This document shows, piece by piece, positions 41,984 to 50,619 of a stretch of DNA of 64,000 bases. Both the position numbers and the translations under genes were made by a program. This DNA comes from Novosphingobium barchaimii LL02. Its GTDB lineage: Bacteria; Pseudomonadota; Alphaproteobacteria; Sphingomonadales; Sphingomonadaceae. The DNA lies in assembly GCF_001046635.1 (NCBI RefSeq), contig NZ_KQ130455.1, positions 124,001 to 188,000 of the forward strand, read 5' to 3'. Numbering within the stretch: the first letter of the stretch is position 1; each line of letters begins with the position of its first letter. The notes beneath the pieces were generated by a model, which ran no database searches, was not told where the DNA came from, and saw nothing but the letters and a program-made list of their open reading frames with translations.

Positions 41984-42103
41984 TTACCTGTCCTCGACGC
42001 GGTGCTGCTCCCACAGTCCGCCTTCGGCGCGGAAGGTGTCGATCCCGCTCTCGGCGGAAATGCCCGCGCCGGTGAGGATAACGATCTTGCGGATATCGGG
42101 CAT
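41984..42103 (-). pseudogene. Truncated second cobB 5' end
   Basis: The 39-residue frame [20 protein letters not shown] followed by [19 protein letters not shown] and stop is homologous to the first 38 residues of the intact sirtuin but not identical, and nothing of the rest remains downstream. The divergence shows that it is not a recent tandem copy. It is probably the relic of a resident cobB displaced by an incoming one together with the membrane protein gene. Confidence 0.8.
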
Positions 42104-42144
42104 CGGATTTCCTGTTCGTCACCCTGGACCCTTCTTCCCCGGCA

Positions 42145-42230
42145 GGGACAAAGCTTGTTTCAGGGCCCATTGTGCGCCATTCGCTGCGCAGAGTTTGGGG
42201 CACGATGGATGCTGAAACAAGCTTTGTCCC
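42145..42230. repeat. REPIN-like inverted pair before dapB
   Basis: Perfect 19-base arms (GGGACAAAGCTTGTTTCAG at 42145-42163, inverse at 42212-42230) resemble family A of the flagellar locus in the TTGTTTCAGGG core. They lie 48 bases before the dapB start, next to the sirtuin relic. Confidence 0.82.
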
Positions 42231-42277
42231 GAGCGGGGACGAGGGGTTCAGCATGATGCCCGCGCGGAGATAGTTGC

Positions 42278-43006
42278 GTGACACGAATCGGAATCATCGG
42301 CAGCCACGGGCGCATGGGCCAGGCGATCGCGGCAGCCATTGCCGATGCGGGCGAAGATCTGGCGGGCGGCGTCGACAAGGGCGGTGACGTTTCAGCCATC
42401 ACCGGCGACGCCGATATCCTGATCGACTTCTCCAGCCCCGGGGCGCTGGAAGGCAACCTCGATGCGGCGATCGCGGCGGGACTGCCGATCGTCATCGGCA
42501 CCACGGGACTTGAAGAACGCCACCACTGGCTGATCGATTCCGCCGCCCAGAGCATTCCCGTCCTGCAGACCGGCAACACCTCGCTCGGCGTCACCCTGCT
42601 CGCCCACCTCGTGCGCGAGGCCGCATCGCGCCTTGGCGAGGACTGGGATATCGAGATCGTCGAAACACATCACCGGATGAAGGTGGACGCGCCGTCCGGC
42701 ACCGCGATCCTGCTGGGCGAGGCGGCGGCGCAGGGGCGCGAAGTCACGCTCGCCGACACCGCGGTGCGCGGGCGCGACGGTATCACCGGCAAGCGCGAGG
42801 CGGGCACCATCGGCTTCGCGGCGCTGCGCGGCGGCACCGTGGCGGGCGACCACACCGTGCATTTCCTCGCCGATAACGAGCGCCTCTCGCTTTCGCACCT
42901 GGCCGAGAACCGGGGCATCTTCGCCAAGGGCGCTGTGCGCGCGGCCCAGTGGCTGATCGGGAAGGCCCCCGGCCGCTACACGATGCCCGAGGTTCTGGGT
43001 CTTTGA
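42278..43006 (+). CDS. dapB: 4-hydroxy-tetrahydrodipicolinate reductase
   Basis: The 242-residue NAD(P)H enzyme of lysine/diaminopimelate synthesis has a nucleotide fold (RIGIIGSHGRMGQAIAAAIA), IGTTGLE, and the substrate motif ETHHRMKVDAPSGTAILLGE. It starts with GTG. It overlaps nth at its stop. The downstream pathway gene dapE is in the same window at 45629-46777, but in another unit. Confidence 0.96.
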   Translation: MTRIGIIGSHGRMGQAIAAAIADAGEDLAGGVDKGGDVSAITGDADILIDFSSPGALEGNLDAAIAAGLPIVIGTTGLEERHHWLIDSAAQSIPVLQTGNTSLGVTLLAHLVREAASRLGEDWDIEIVETHHRMKVDAPSGTAILLGEAAAQGREVTLADTAVRGRDGITGKREAGTIGFAALRGGTVAGDHTVHFLADNERLSLSHLAENRGIFAKGAVRAAQWLIGKAPGRYTMPEVLGL

Positions 43007-43662
43007 AGAAGGCCGACGTCTTCGAATTCTTCCGCCGTCTCGCCGAGGCTAATCCCTCGCCCGAGACGGAGCTGGAATATGGCAATACCTACCAGTTGCT
43101 GGTGGCGGTGACGCTGTCCGCGCAGTCCACCGACGTCGGCGTCAACAAGGCGACGCGGGCCCTGTTTCGCGAAGTGAAGACGCCCGCGCAGATGGTCGAA
43201 CTGGGCGAGGAAGGCCTCAAGCAGCACATCAAGACCATCGGTCTGTTCAACACCAAGGCGAAGAACGTCATCGCCCTTTCGCAGATCCTGGTCGACCGGC
43301 ACGGCGGCGAGGTTCCGGCGGACCGCGACGCCATGGTCGAACTGCCGGGCGTGGGACGCAAGACCGCCAACGTCGTGATGAACTGCGCGTTCGGGGCGGA
43401 GACTTTTGCTGTCGATACCCATATCTTCCGCGTCGGCAATCGCACCGGCCTTGCCAAGGGCAAGACGCCGCTGGCGGTCGAACTGCAGCTTGAGAAGAAG
43501 GTGCCGCAGCCTTTCCGTGTCGGCGCGCATCACTGGCTGATCCTGCACGGCCGCTACATCTGCAAGGCGCGCACGCCCGAGTGCTGGCGCTGCCCCGAAG
43601 TGGACCTCTGCGCCTTCAAGGACAAATCGGTAGAGCGGGGCACGAAAAAGGCTGCGGCCTGA
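43003..43662 (+). CDS. nth: Endonuclease III
   Basis: The 219-residue DNA glycosylase/AP lyase has a helix-hairpin-helix (VELPGVGRKTANVVMNCAFG, catalytic lysine), VDTHIFRVGNRTGLA with the catalytic aspartate, and an iron-sulfur loop CKARTPECWRCPEVDLC (C-x6-C-x2-C-x5-C). The start is a TTG overlapping the dapB stop (TTGA), with GAGG 10 bases upstream. The alternative ATG 42949 would encode dapB antiphase sequence. Confidence 0.94.
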   Translation: MKKADVFEFFRRLAEANPSPETELEYGNTYQLLVAVTLSAQSTDVGVNKATRALFREVKTPAQMVELGEEGLKQHIKTIGLFNTKAKNVIALSQILVDRHGGEVPADRDAMVELPGVGRKTANVVMNCAFGAETFAVDTHIFRVGNRTGLAKGKTPLAVELQLEKKVPQPFRVGAHHWLILHGRYICKARTPECWRCPEVDLCAFKDKSVERGTKKAAA

Positions 43663-43734
43663 CGGCTCCGTCTTGCAGGTGAGGGCACAAGGGCAGACAC
43701 TTCGCCTCGCCGCCTGCAATGAGAGGATAACGCC

Positions 43735-44121
43735 ATGAACAAGGCACCCGCAGCCCTGCTGCTTCTGACCCTGGCCGCGTGTACCCAGGGTGAGATGGGC
43801 GAGACGCCCGCGCCCTCACCCGCCGCCGAAGCCATCGGCGAACCGCGAGACTGTCTGCCGCTGACCCAGTTCTCCAACACCCGCATCCGCGACGATCATA
43901 CGATCGACTTCATCGGCGGGACGGGGAACAAGGTGTGGCGGGTGACGCTGCCGAACCGGTGCAACGGCCTGAAATCGGCGAATACCTTTACGTATGAGAC
44001 GTCGCTGTCGCAGCTGTGCCGGCAGGACATCATCTATCCGCTGCAGCAACTTGGCGGCAGCTTTCAGCGCGGCCCCGGCTGCGGCCTGGCGCCGTTCGTG
44101 CCGGTGAAACTGGCCAGGTAA
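43735..44121 (+). CDS. Small lipoprotein of unknown function (DUF6491-like)
   Basis: The 128-residue protein has a lipoprotein signal (LLLLTLAACTQ, cysteine at residue 16). The mature part has conserved-looking features (DCLPLTQFSNTRIRDDHTID, five further cysteines) resembling the DUF6491 lipoproteins common in sphingomonads. That assignment is from memory of the pattern. Localisation to the periplasmic face or outer membrane is likely; function is unknown. Confidence 0.7.
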   Translation: MNKAPAALLLLTLAACTQGEMGETPAPSPAAEAIGEPRDCLPLTQFSNTRIRDDHTIDFIGGTGNKVWRVTLPNRCNGLKSANTFTYETSLSQLCRQDIIYPLQQLGGSFQRGPGCGLAPFVPVKLAR

Positions 44122-44189
44122 AGAGCGGCCTTTGCCACCACCATCCCAGCTGTCATCGGGATGGCGGTGGTGGCCGCCGTGTATCAAGG

Positions 44190-45509
44190 TCAGCTCTCGT
44201 ATTGCTCCGGGTCGATGTTCAGGCCCCTGCGCCCCTCGGAAGCTGTGTGGCTGGGGGAGGGGAGCGCATCCGCGTCGGGGTCCAACGGTGGCTGCAGCAT
44301 CCCCTCGCTGCGGGTGATGACGGCTGTGGCGACGGCGTTGCCGACCACGTTGGTCGCCGAGCGGCCCATGTCGAGGAAGGTGTCCACGCCCAGCAGCAGG
44401 GCTATGCCTTCGACCGGCAGGCCGAACTGGGTGAGCGTGGCCGCGATCACCACGAGGCTGGCGCGCGGCACCCCGGCGATGCCCTTGGAACTGACCATCA
44501 AGGTCAGCAGCATGAGGATCTGCGAGCCGATCGGCACATGGATACCGTAGGCCTGCGCGATGAACATCGACGCGAAGGTCATGTAGATCATCGAGCCGTC
44601 GAGGTTGAAGCTGTAGCCCAGCGGCAGGATGAAGCCGGAAATACGGCGCGGCACGCCAAAGCGGTCGAGCTGTTCGAACAGCTTGGGCAGGCTTGCTTCC
44701 GACGAAGCGGTCGAGAAGCTGAGCAGCAGCGGTTCGCGGATATAGCGGAACAGGGTGATGACGCGCCCGCGCAGGAACACCGCCCCCACCAGGAAGAGCA
44801 GCACCCACAGCAGCAGCATCGCGAAATAGAACTCGGTCACCAGCACCCCGTAGGTGACGATGATGCCCAGGCCCTGCGCCGCGATCACGCTGGCGAGTGC
44901 GCCGAACACCGCGAAGGGCGCGAAGCGCATCACGTAGCCGGTGATCTGCAGCATCAGGTCGGCCAGCGCTTCGGTGACGGTGACGATGATCGCGCCTTTT
45001 TCACCGATGGCGGTGAGGCCGACCCCGGTGAATACCGAGAAGACGAGGATCTGGAGGATATTGTTGTTGGCCATCGCATCGATGGCGCTGCTCGGGAAGA
45101 TCTCGAGGATGAAGTGGTGCAGCGTCAGCTCGCTCGTCTCCAGCGTGCCGAGATCGCCGCTGGGCTCAAGCCCGGCGCCGACCCCCGGCTGGAACAGGTT
45201 GACCAGCACCAGTCCCAGCGCCAGCGAGGTCAGGCTGGCTGTGATGAACCAGGCCAGCGCCTTGCCGCCGATCCGGCCCAGCGCCGCGCTGTCGCCCATG
45301 CCGGCGATGCCGGTGACGATCGTGGCGAAGACCAGCGGGGCAATGATCATCTTGATCAGTTTGAGAAAGACGTCGGGCAGCAGTTTGAGATATTCGGTCC
45401 ACTGCGCCAGCCGCGGATCGCCCGCCGGCAAGCCTGCATGGATTGCCCAGCCGACGATCAGGCCGAGCACCATGCCGATGATGATATAAAGCGTCAGGCG
45501 CTTGCCCAT
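44190..45509 (-). CDS. Dicarboxylate/amino acid:cation symporter (DctA/GltP family)
   Basis: The 439-residue membrane transporter of the DAACS family has about eight helices and re-entrant loops. Serine-rich TASSEASLPKLFEQLDRFGV and the second hairpin ISGFILPLGYSFNLDGSMIY are diagnostic, and MVSSKGIAGVPRASLVVIAA matches the second re-entrant loop. The substrate is a C4-dicarboxylate or glutamate/aspartate. It is monocistronic. Confidence 0.92.
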   Translation of the reverse strand: MGKRLTLYIIIGMVLGLIVGWAIHAGLPAGDPRLAQWTEYLKLLPDVFLKLIKMIIAPLVFATIVTGIAGMGDSAALGRIGGKALAWFITASLTSLALGLVLVNLFQPGVGAGLEPSGDLGTLETSELTLHHFILEIFPSSAIDAMANNNILQILVFSVFTGVGLTAIGEKGAIIVTVTEALADLMLQITGYVMRFAPFAVFGALASVIAAQGLGIIVTYGVLVTEFYFAMLLLWVLLFLVGAVFLRGRVITLFRYIREPLLLSFSTASSEASLPKLFEQLDRFGVPRRISGFILPLGYSFNLDGSMIYMTFASMFIAQAYGIHVPIGSQILMLLTLMVSSKGIAGVPRASLVVIAATLTQFGLPVEGIALLLGVDTFLDMGRSATNVVGNAVATAVITRSEGMLQPPLDPDADALPSPSHTASEGRRGLNIDPEQYES

Positions 45510-45628
45510 TAGAACCCTCGCAATGATATTGCGGGGGAGAGTAACAGCGTGACCTCTCCGGTCAACGACGCTCCGCCCGGTTTTTCCCGGTCCGGTAAGG
45601 CCCGGACTGCCTTATCGGCGGGCAGCGT

Positions 45629-46777
45629 TCAGATCCGGGCGAGCGCCGCCCGGGTCACACGGGTATAGATGCGCACCAGCGTTTCGAGATCGGCGATCGC
45701 CACGGCCTCGTCCCGCTTGTGCATCGTCGCGTTGCACAGGCCGAATTCGATGACCGGCGACAGGTCTTTCAGGAAACGTGCGTCGGACGTGCCGCCGCTG
45801 GTCGAAAGCTCTGGCGTGGTGCCGGTCTCGGCCTCGATCGCTTCTGAAAGCATGGCTGAAAAGGGGCCGGGCTGGGTCAGAAAGGCTTCGCCGGAAATCA
45901 CCGCGCGGGCGGAGCCGCCGTGGGCCCGCGCGATTTCGGTGACCCGGCTGGCAAGGCCTTCACCAGTGTGCAGGTCGTTGAAGCGGATCGAGATGCGCGC
46001 GCTGGCCTTGGCGGGGATGACGTTGGTGGCGGGGTTGCCCACGGTCAGGTCGGTGACCTCAAGGTTGCTGGCCTGAAACCAGTCGGTGCCTTCATCGAGG
46101 ACGATGGCGTCCAGTTCGGCGAGCATGGCGACCAGCCTGGTGATCGGGTTGTCGGCAAGGTGGGGGTAGGCGACGTGGCCCTGCACGCCTTCGACCTCAA
46201 GCCAGATGTTGACCGACCCACGCCGGCCCACCTTCATCATGTCGCCCAGCCGGTTCACCGAAGTAGGCTCACCCACGAGGCAGAGGTCGGGGATTTCCCC
46301 CTTTTCGCGCATCAGGTCGATGAGGGCGAGGGTGCCGAAGCGCGCCGGGCCTTCCTCGTCGCCGGTGATGATGAAGCTGATCGTGCCTGCGTCCGCCGGG
46401 ATCTGCGCCACTGCGGCGACCATCGCCGCGATCGAGCCCTTCATGTCCACCGCGCCGCGCCCGTAAAGCAGTTCTCCGCGCCGTTCGGGCAGGAACGCGC
46501 CGCTGGTCCAGCCTTCGCCCGGCGGCACCACGTCGAGGTGGCCGGCGAAGGAGAAATGGCGCGAACCCGCCGGGCCGCGGCGCACCGCGAACAGGTTCTC
46601 CACCGGCCCGTCCGGCGCTTCGCCCGCAAGGAAGCGGGTGATCTCGAAGCCGAGCGGGGCAAGCTGGCCCTCAAGGCAGTCAAACACCATGCCGGTGGCG
46701 GGGGTGACGCTGGGGCAGGCGATCAGCGCTTCGGCCAGTTCGACGACGCTTGCGGAGAGGGATGCGGTCTGGGACAT
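45629..46777 (-). CDS. dapE: Succinyl-diaminopimelate desuccinylase
   Basis: The 382-residue M20-family dizinc hydrolase of the lysine pathway carries FAGHLDVVPPGEGW, YGRGAVDMKGSIAAM, ITGDEEGPA and STSGGTSDARFLKD, the DapE zinc and catalytic motifs. Start 46777 is chosen over 46795, which adds six residues only. Confidence 0.95.
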   Translation of the reverse strand: MSQTASLSASVVELAEALIACPSVTPATGMVFDCLEGQLAPLGFEITRFLAGEAPDGPVENLFAVRRGPAGSRHFSFAGHLDVVPPGEGWTSGAFLPERRGELLYGRGAVDMKGSIAAMVAAVAQIPADAGTISFIITGDEEGPARFGTLALIDLMREKGEIPDLCLVGEPTSVNRLGDMMKVGRRGSVNIWLEVEGVQGHVAYPHLADNPITRLVAMLAELDAIVLDEGTDWFQASNLEVTDLTVGNPATNVIPAKASARISIRFNDLHTGEGLASRVTEIARAHGGSARAVISGEAFLTQPGPFSAMLSEAIEAETGTTPELSTSGGTSDARFLKDLSPVIEFGLCNATMHKRDEAVAIADLETLVRIYTRVTRAALARI

Positions 46778-46834
46778 AGGCCAGCGCCATCGCACAACAC
46801 CTTATCCATGACCATAGGGAGCACAGCGCGGGAT

Positions 46835-47299
46835 ATGCCCAAACTGGACATTGAAACCATCGCGCCGTCGAACCGCACGGGCTACCCCGCGCCTTTCGAT
46901 GCTGCGGTGGAGGGCCGCTGGTGGCGGCGTCTCGCCCCTGCCGGAGGATTGACCGAGATGGGCGCCAGCCATGTCGTCCTCAAGCCGGGGGCATGGTCCA
47001 GCCAGCGCCACTGGCACGACGACGAGGACGAATTGCTGGTCATGCTGACCGGCGAGGCGGTGCTGGTGGAAGACGGCGGCCGCACGGTCCTGCGCGCCGG
47101 CGATGTGTGCGCCTGGGCGAAGGGCGTCACCGACGGGCACCACCTCGTCAACGAGAGCGACCAGGACTGCACATTCATCGCGGTGAGCGCGGGCAACCCG
47201 GACGGGTCGGGTGGTTATTCCGACATCGACATGCAGTTCGGCGAGGCAGGGTACTGCCACAAGGACGGCACGCCTTATGCCGCCGAGCGCCTGGAGTAG
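46835..47299 (+). CDS. Cupin-domain protein
   Basis: The 154-residue single cupin has motif 1 (GAWSSQRHWHDDEDELLVML then TGEAVLVEDG) and motif 2 (RAGDVCAWAKGVTDGHHLVN), with histidines H-W-H...E and a later H that can bind metal. The substrate is unknown. Start 46835 is preceded by a GGA; the ATG at 46808 is possible. Confidence 0.82.
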   Translation: MPKLDIETIAPSNRTGYPAPFDAAVEGRWWRRLAPAGGLTEMGASHVVLKPGAWSSQRHWHDDEDELLVMLTGEAVLVEDGGRTVLRAGDVCAWAKGVTDGHHLVNESDQDCTFIAVSAGNPDGSGGYSDIDMQFGEAGYCHKDGTPYAAERLE

Positions 47300-47359
47300 A
47301 CGCCACCTCTGGAATCACGGCGCATTTCCACCCATATCTGCGGGCAAAGGAGCCCTTGC

Positions 47360-47758
47360 ATGACCGACAAGATCGAACTCACCGAAGCCGAATGGCGTGA
47401 CCGTCTGACGCCTGAGCAGTACCACGTCCTGCGCCAGGCCGGCACCGAACGGGCCTTCACCGGCAAGTATGACAAGAACAAGCAGGAAGGCCTCTATACC
47501 TGCGCAGGGTGCGGGGCGCCGCTGTTCGCCTCGGACGAAAAGTTCAACTCGGGCTGCGGCTGGCCAAGCTACACTGCGCCTGTTGAGGACAGCGCCGTGG
47601 AGGAACGCCGCGACCTGTCGCATGGCATGGTACGCACCGAGGTCAATTGCGCGAAGTGCGATGGCCATCTGGGCCACGTGTTTCCCGATGGCCCCGGGCC
47701 TACCGGCCTGCGCTACTGCATCAACAGCGCCTCGCTGGATTTCGAGCCCAAGGACTGA
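47360..47758 (+). CDS. msrB: Peptide methionine-R-sulfoxide reductase
   Basis: The 132-residue MsrB repairs oxidised methionine. Zinc cysteines are in [11 protein letters not shown] and [20 protein letters not shown], and the catalytic cysteine is in [18 protein letters not shown] is a family motif. An inverted repeat (CCTCCACC 47769-47776 with GGTGGAGG 47792-47799) follows the stop. Confidence 0.96.
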   Translation: MTDKIELTEAEWRDRLTPEQYHVLRQAGTERAFTGKYDKNKQEGLYTCAGCGAPLFASDEKFNSGCGWPSYTAPVEDSAVEERRDLSHGMVRTEVNCAKCDGHLGHVFPDGPGPTGLRYCINSASLDFEPKD

Positions 47759-47887
47759 GGTGCTCGTTCCTCCACCGCCCGCGCCAAGGGTGGTGGAGGG
47801 CACGTGTTCACCTCGGGTTACAAATCCCCGTGCAAGGTGTAGGACCGACCATTACATCTGTCCTAAATCGGGGTTTGTACCTTACCC

Positions 47888-50122
47888 ATGGCCAAGAATT
47901 CCGGCCGCAGCCGCGAAACCCGCGGCGCATCCACGCAGCCTGTGAACAAGCCGCTTTGGCGGCGCATCGTGCGCGCAGTCCTTGTCTGGGGCGCCGCGCT
48001 GGCGCTGCTCGGCGCGATCTTCCTGGGCACCGCGATCTTCTTCACGATGCGCGAACTGCCCGATTACGGCGCGCTCAAGAGCAGCCAGAACGGCCAGATG
48101 ATCGTCGTGCGCGCACGCGACGGGCGCGAACTGGTATCGCTCGGGCCAAGCTATGGCCGGTGGCTGACCTACAACGACATTCCGCCGATCATGCGCGACG
48201 CGCTGGTTTCGGTGGAGGACCGCCGTTTCCGCCAGCATCCCGGCGTCGACCCGATCGGCCTGGCCCGCGCGGTGTATGTGTCGTTCACCACGGACCACCG
48301 CGCCAAGGCGACTTCGACGATCACCCAGCAGCTGGCGCGCAATATCTTCCTCAACAACACCCGTTCGTGGACCCGCAAGGCGCGCGAAATGGTGCTGGCG
48401 CTGGCATTGGAGCGCAAGTTCACCAAGGACCAGATCCTCGAGCTATACCTGAACAAGGTCTATTTCGGCGGCGGCGCTTACGGCGTCGACGCGGCCAGCC
48501 GCAAGTTCTTCGGCCACCCCGGCACCGAGCTGTCGACCGCCGAGGCCGCGATCATCGCCGGTCTCGTCAAGGCGCCGTCGAACTATTCGCCCACGGCCGA
48601 TGTCGAGGCGGCGATCGGGCGCGGCAAGGTCGTGCTCAGCCTGATGGCGCGCGCCGGCGTGATTACGCAAAGCGAGGCCGAGAACGTCGATTTCACGAAC
48701 GTCAGCGTCGCAAAGGAAAAGGGCCAGAATTCGGTCCGCTATTTCACAGACTGGGCGCTGCCCCAGCTCGACATGCTGCTCCCCGAGAACAACGAGCCGA
48801 TCGAGGTCTGGACCACGCTGGACCCGGCGATGCAGAACGCGGCGACCAGGGCGGTCGATGCCAATGTGCCCAAGGGCGCGCAGGGCGCGCTTGTCAGTCT
48901 GGACCGCGACGGTGCGGTGCTGGCGATGGTGGGCGGCACCGACTACGTCAATTCGAACTACAACCGCGCCACCAGCGCGCTGCGCCAGCCCGGCTCGGCG
49001 TGGAAGCTGTTCGTCTATCTCGCCGCGCTGGAAGCAGGCTACACCCCTGACGACCACGTGGTCGACGAGCCGGTGACGATCGACGGCTGGAGCCCGCAGA
49101 ACGCCGGGCGCACATTCGCCGGGCAGATCGATATTCGCACCGCCTTTGCCTATTCCAAGAACACCATTGCCGCGCAGCTGGGCAACGAGGTCGGCTTCGG
49201 CACCGTCGCCAGCATGGCCAAGCGCTTTGGCATCACCAGCCAGATCAACACCAAGCCGGCCATGGTGCTGGGCACTTCCGAAGTGCGTGTGATCGACATG
49301 ACCCGCGCCTTCGCTGCCGTATCGGCCGGCGGCACCTCGGTCGAGCCTTATGGCATCGTCAAGGTGACGACGACTTCAGGCGAACTGCTTTACGAGCACA
49401 AGTCGGTACGCGGTTCGGTCCTGGTGCCGCATTACGTGGCCGCCGGCATCACCGATCTTCTGCAGACCACCGTCGCCACCGGCACCGCGCGCGCGGCGCA
49501 GATCGGACGGCCGGTGGCGGGCAAGACCGGGACGACCAGTTCGAACAAGGACGGCTGGTTCCTGGGCTTCTCCAGCGGCGTCACCACCGGCGTGTGGATG
49601 GGCCGAGACGACGCCAAGCCGGTGCCCGGTCTGTCGGGCGGCCATGCCCCGGCGCGGGCCTTTGCCGACTATATGAAGGTTGCCGTCGCCAAGCGCCCGG
49701 TCGAGCAGTTCGATACCCAGCTCAAGCTCCCCGAATGGCAGCTGGAGCCTGACGACGAGCAGATGCAGGGCAACCCGGAGGACTATTACTACACCGACGA
49801 GAACGGCAACATGGTGCGCCCCGATGTCGGCGCGGGCATCGACGACCAGCCGCGCTACGAGGACGGTTCGCAAGTTCCCGGGCCGGCCATGGTGCCGGAT
49901 TACGGTCCGCAAGGCGGCGGCCAAGGCAGTGGACAGGGCGCGCCCCCGCCAGCCGTGGGCGAGGATTTCCTCGACCGTGCGACCGGGCGCGGACGCGACG
50001 ATCCGGGTATGAGGCAGGGGCAGGGCGCCGGCTACCCGGGGGCGCGGCCCACGCAGGCGCCGCCGCGTGTCGTGCCGATGCCGAGGCCCACGGCCACTCG
50101 CACCCCGGGCACGCAGTTCTGA
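47888..50122 (+). CDS. Penicillin-binding protein 1A (bifunctional)
   Basis: The 744-residue class A PBP has one membrane segment (about residues 25-55). The glycosyltransferase domain shows EDRRFRQHPGVDPIGLARAV, STITQQLARNIFLNNTRSWT and EILELYLN-type motifs. The transpeptidase has SxxK (GSAWKLFVYL, about 368), SKN (FAYSKNTIA) and KTG (PVAGKTGTTSSN, about 544). The last 100 residues are Pro/Gly/Gln-rich and likely disordered. Confidence 0.95.
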   Translation: MAKNSGRSRETRGASTQPVNKPLWRRIVRAVLVWGAALALLGAIFLGTAIFFTMRELPDYGALKSSQNGQMIVVRARDGRELVSLGPSYGRWLTYNDIPPIMRDALVSVEDRRFRQHPGVDPIGLARAVYVSFTTDHRAKATSTITQQLARNIFLNNTRSWTRKAREMVLALALERKFTKDQILELYLNKVYFGGGAYGVDAASRKFFGHPGTELSTAEAAIIAGLVKAPSNYSPTADVEAAIGRGKVVLSLMARAGVITQSEAENVDFTNVSVAKEKGQNSVRYFTDWALPQLDMLLPENNEPIEVWTTLDPAMQNAATRAVDANVPKGAQGALVSLDRDGAVLAMVGGTDYVNSNYNRATSALRQPGSAWKLFVYLAALEAGYTPDDHVVDEPVTIDGWSPQNAGRTFAGQIDIRTAFAYSKNTIAAQLGNEVGFGTVASMAKRFGITSQINTKPAMVLGTSEVRVIDMTRAFAAVSAGGTSVEPYGIVKVTTTSGELLYEHKSVRGSVLVPHYVAAGITDLLQTTVATGTARAAQIGRPVAGKTGTTSSNKDGWFLGFSSGVTTGVWMGRDDAKPVPGLSGGHAPARAFADYMKVAVAKRPVEQFDTQLKLPEWQLEPDDEQMQGNPEDYYYTDENGNMVRPDVGAGIDDQPRYEDGSQVPGPAMVPDYGPQGGGQGSGQGAPPPAVGEDFLDRATGRGRDDPGMRQGQGAGYPGARPTQAPPRVVPMPRPTATRTPGTQF

Positions 50123-50520
50123 GGTAGCGCGCTTCGAGGTCACCCGTTCTGCGGGCAAGCCTGCGGGGCCGCTGGCGAGCGCGGCGTAAAGCCATAAGGG
50201 ACGTTCAGCGGACGGGGATGGCCGGCGCTGGGGCCGCCAGCATCAGGCGACATGCTTGCGGGATTGCCTGTGAATCGCGAACGGCCGGAGAGGGGCAAAC
50301 CTCAAGGTACTCACCGACTCGGCCCTGTGGTGCGTGGGGATGGCGGGTCGGGCTCGCTCCCCTGCCGCCGGTCCTGAGGGCACACCCTCATGTTCATCCA
50401 CGCATCCGCTTGCAGCTTTTCCGGTCTGCCACCGGGCGCCGACCATGTACGGGAAGCGATCGGCGCCAGCTTCGCGCTTTCCGTCCCGCCGCACGTGCCG
50501 ATCGTAATCGACGATGCGGC
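50123..50520. other. Intergenic region with no confident gene
   Basis: About 400 bases follow the PBP1A stop. Short frames occur on both strands, but none resembles a family or has a good SD. No RNase P, tmRNA or SRP RNA signature was found. A leftward transcript from the promoter at 50521-50548 would cross this region, antisense to the end of the PBP1A transcript. Confidence 0.5.
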
Positions 50521-50548
50521 ATATAACCTAAATGGTTATATTTGTCAA
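50521..50548 (-). promoter_or_regulatory. Leftward promoter overlapped by a 21-bp operator-like palindrome
   Basis: On the minus strand TTGACA (50548-50543) and TTATAT (50526-50521) are 16 bases apart, a near-consensus sigma-70 promoter. The palindrome ATATAACC / GGTTATAT (50521-50541, 5-base centre) covers the -10 and most of the spacer. AT-rich palindromes of this kind are typical of ArsR-type repressors. No ArsR gene follows. Confidence 0.6.
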
Positions 50549-50564
50549 GTTCGGGCCTGTCACG

Positions 50565-50600
50565 AAAAAGGCCCGCCGGATCGCTCCGGCGGGCCTTTCT
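50565..50600 (-). terminator. Rho-independent terminator of degP
   Basis: AAAGGCCCGCCGGA (50567-50580) pairs perfectly with TCCGGCGGGCCTTT (50585-50598) around TCGC. On the minus strand the stem is followed by a T-run. It lies 20 bases past the degP stop. Confidence 0.93.
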
Positions 50601-50619
50601 GATTGGCTGCTCGCAGCTG

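Noticed and set aside
45920-46834. Long N-terminal extension of the cupin protein
   Set aside because: The upstream frame is antisense to dapE; the cupin homology begins at 46835.
50123-50520. RNase P RNA, tmRNA or riboswitch in the PBP1A-degP gap
   Set aside because: None of the conserved core motifs of these RNAs was found on either strand.
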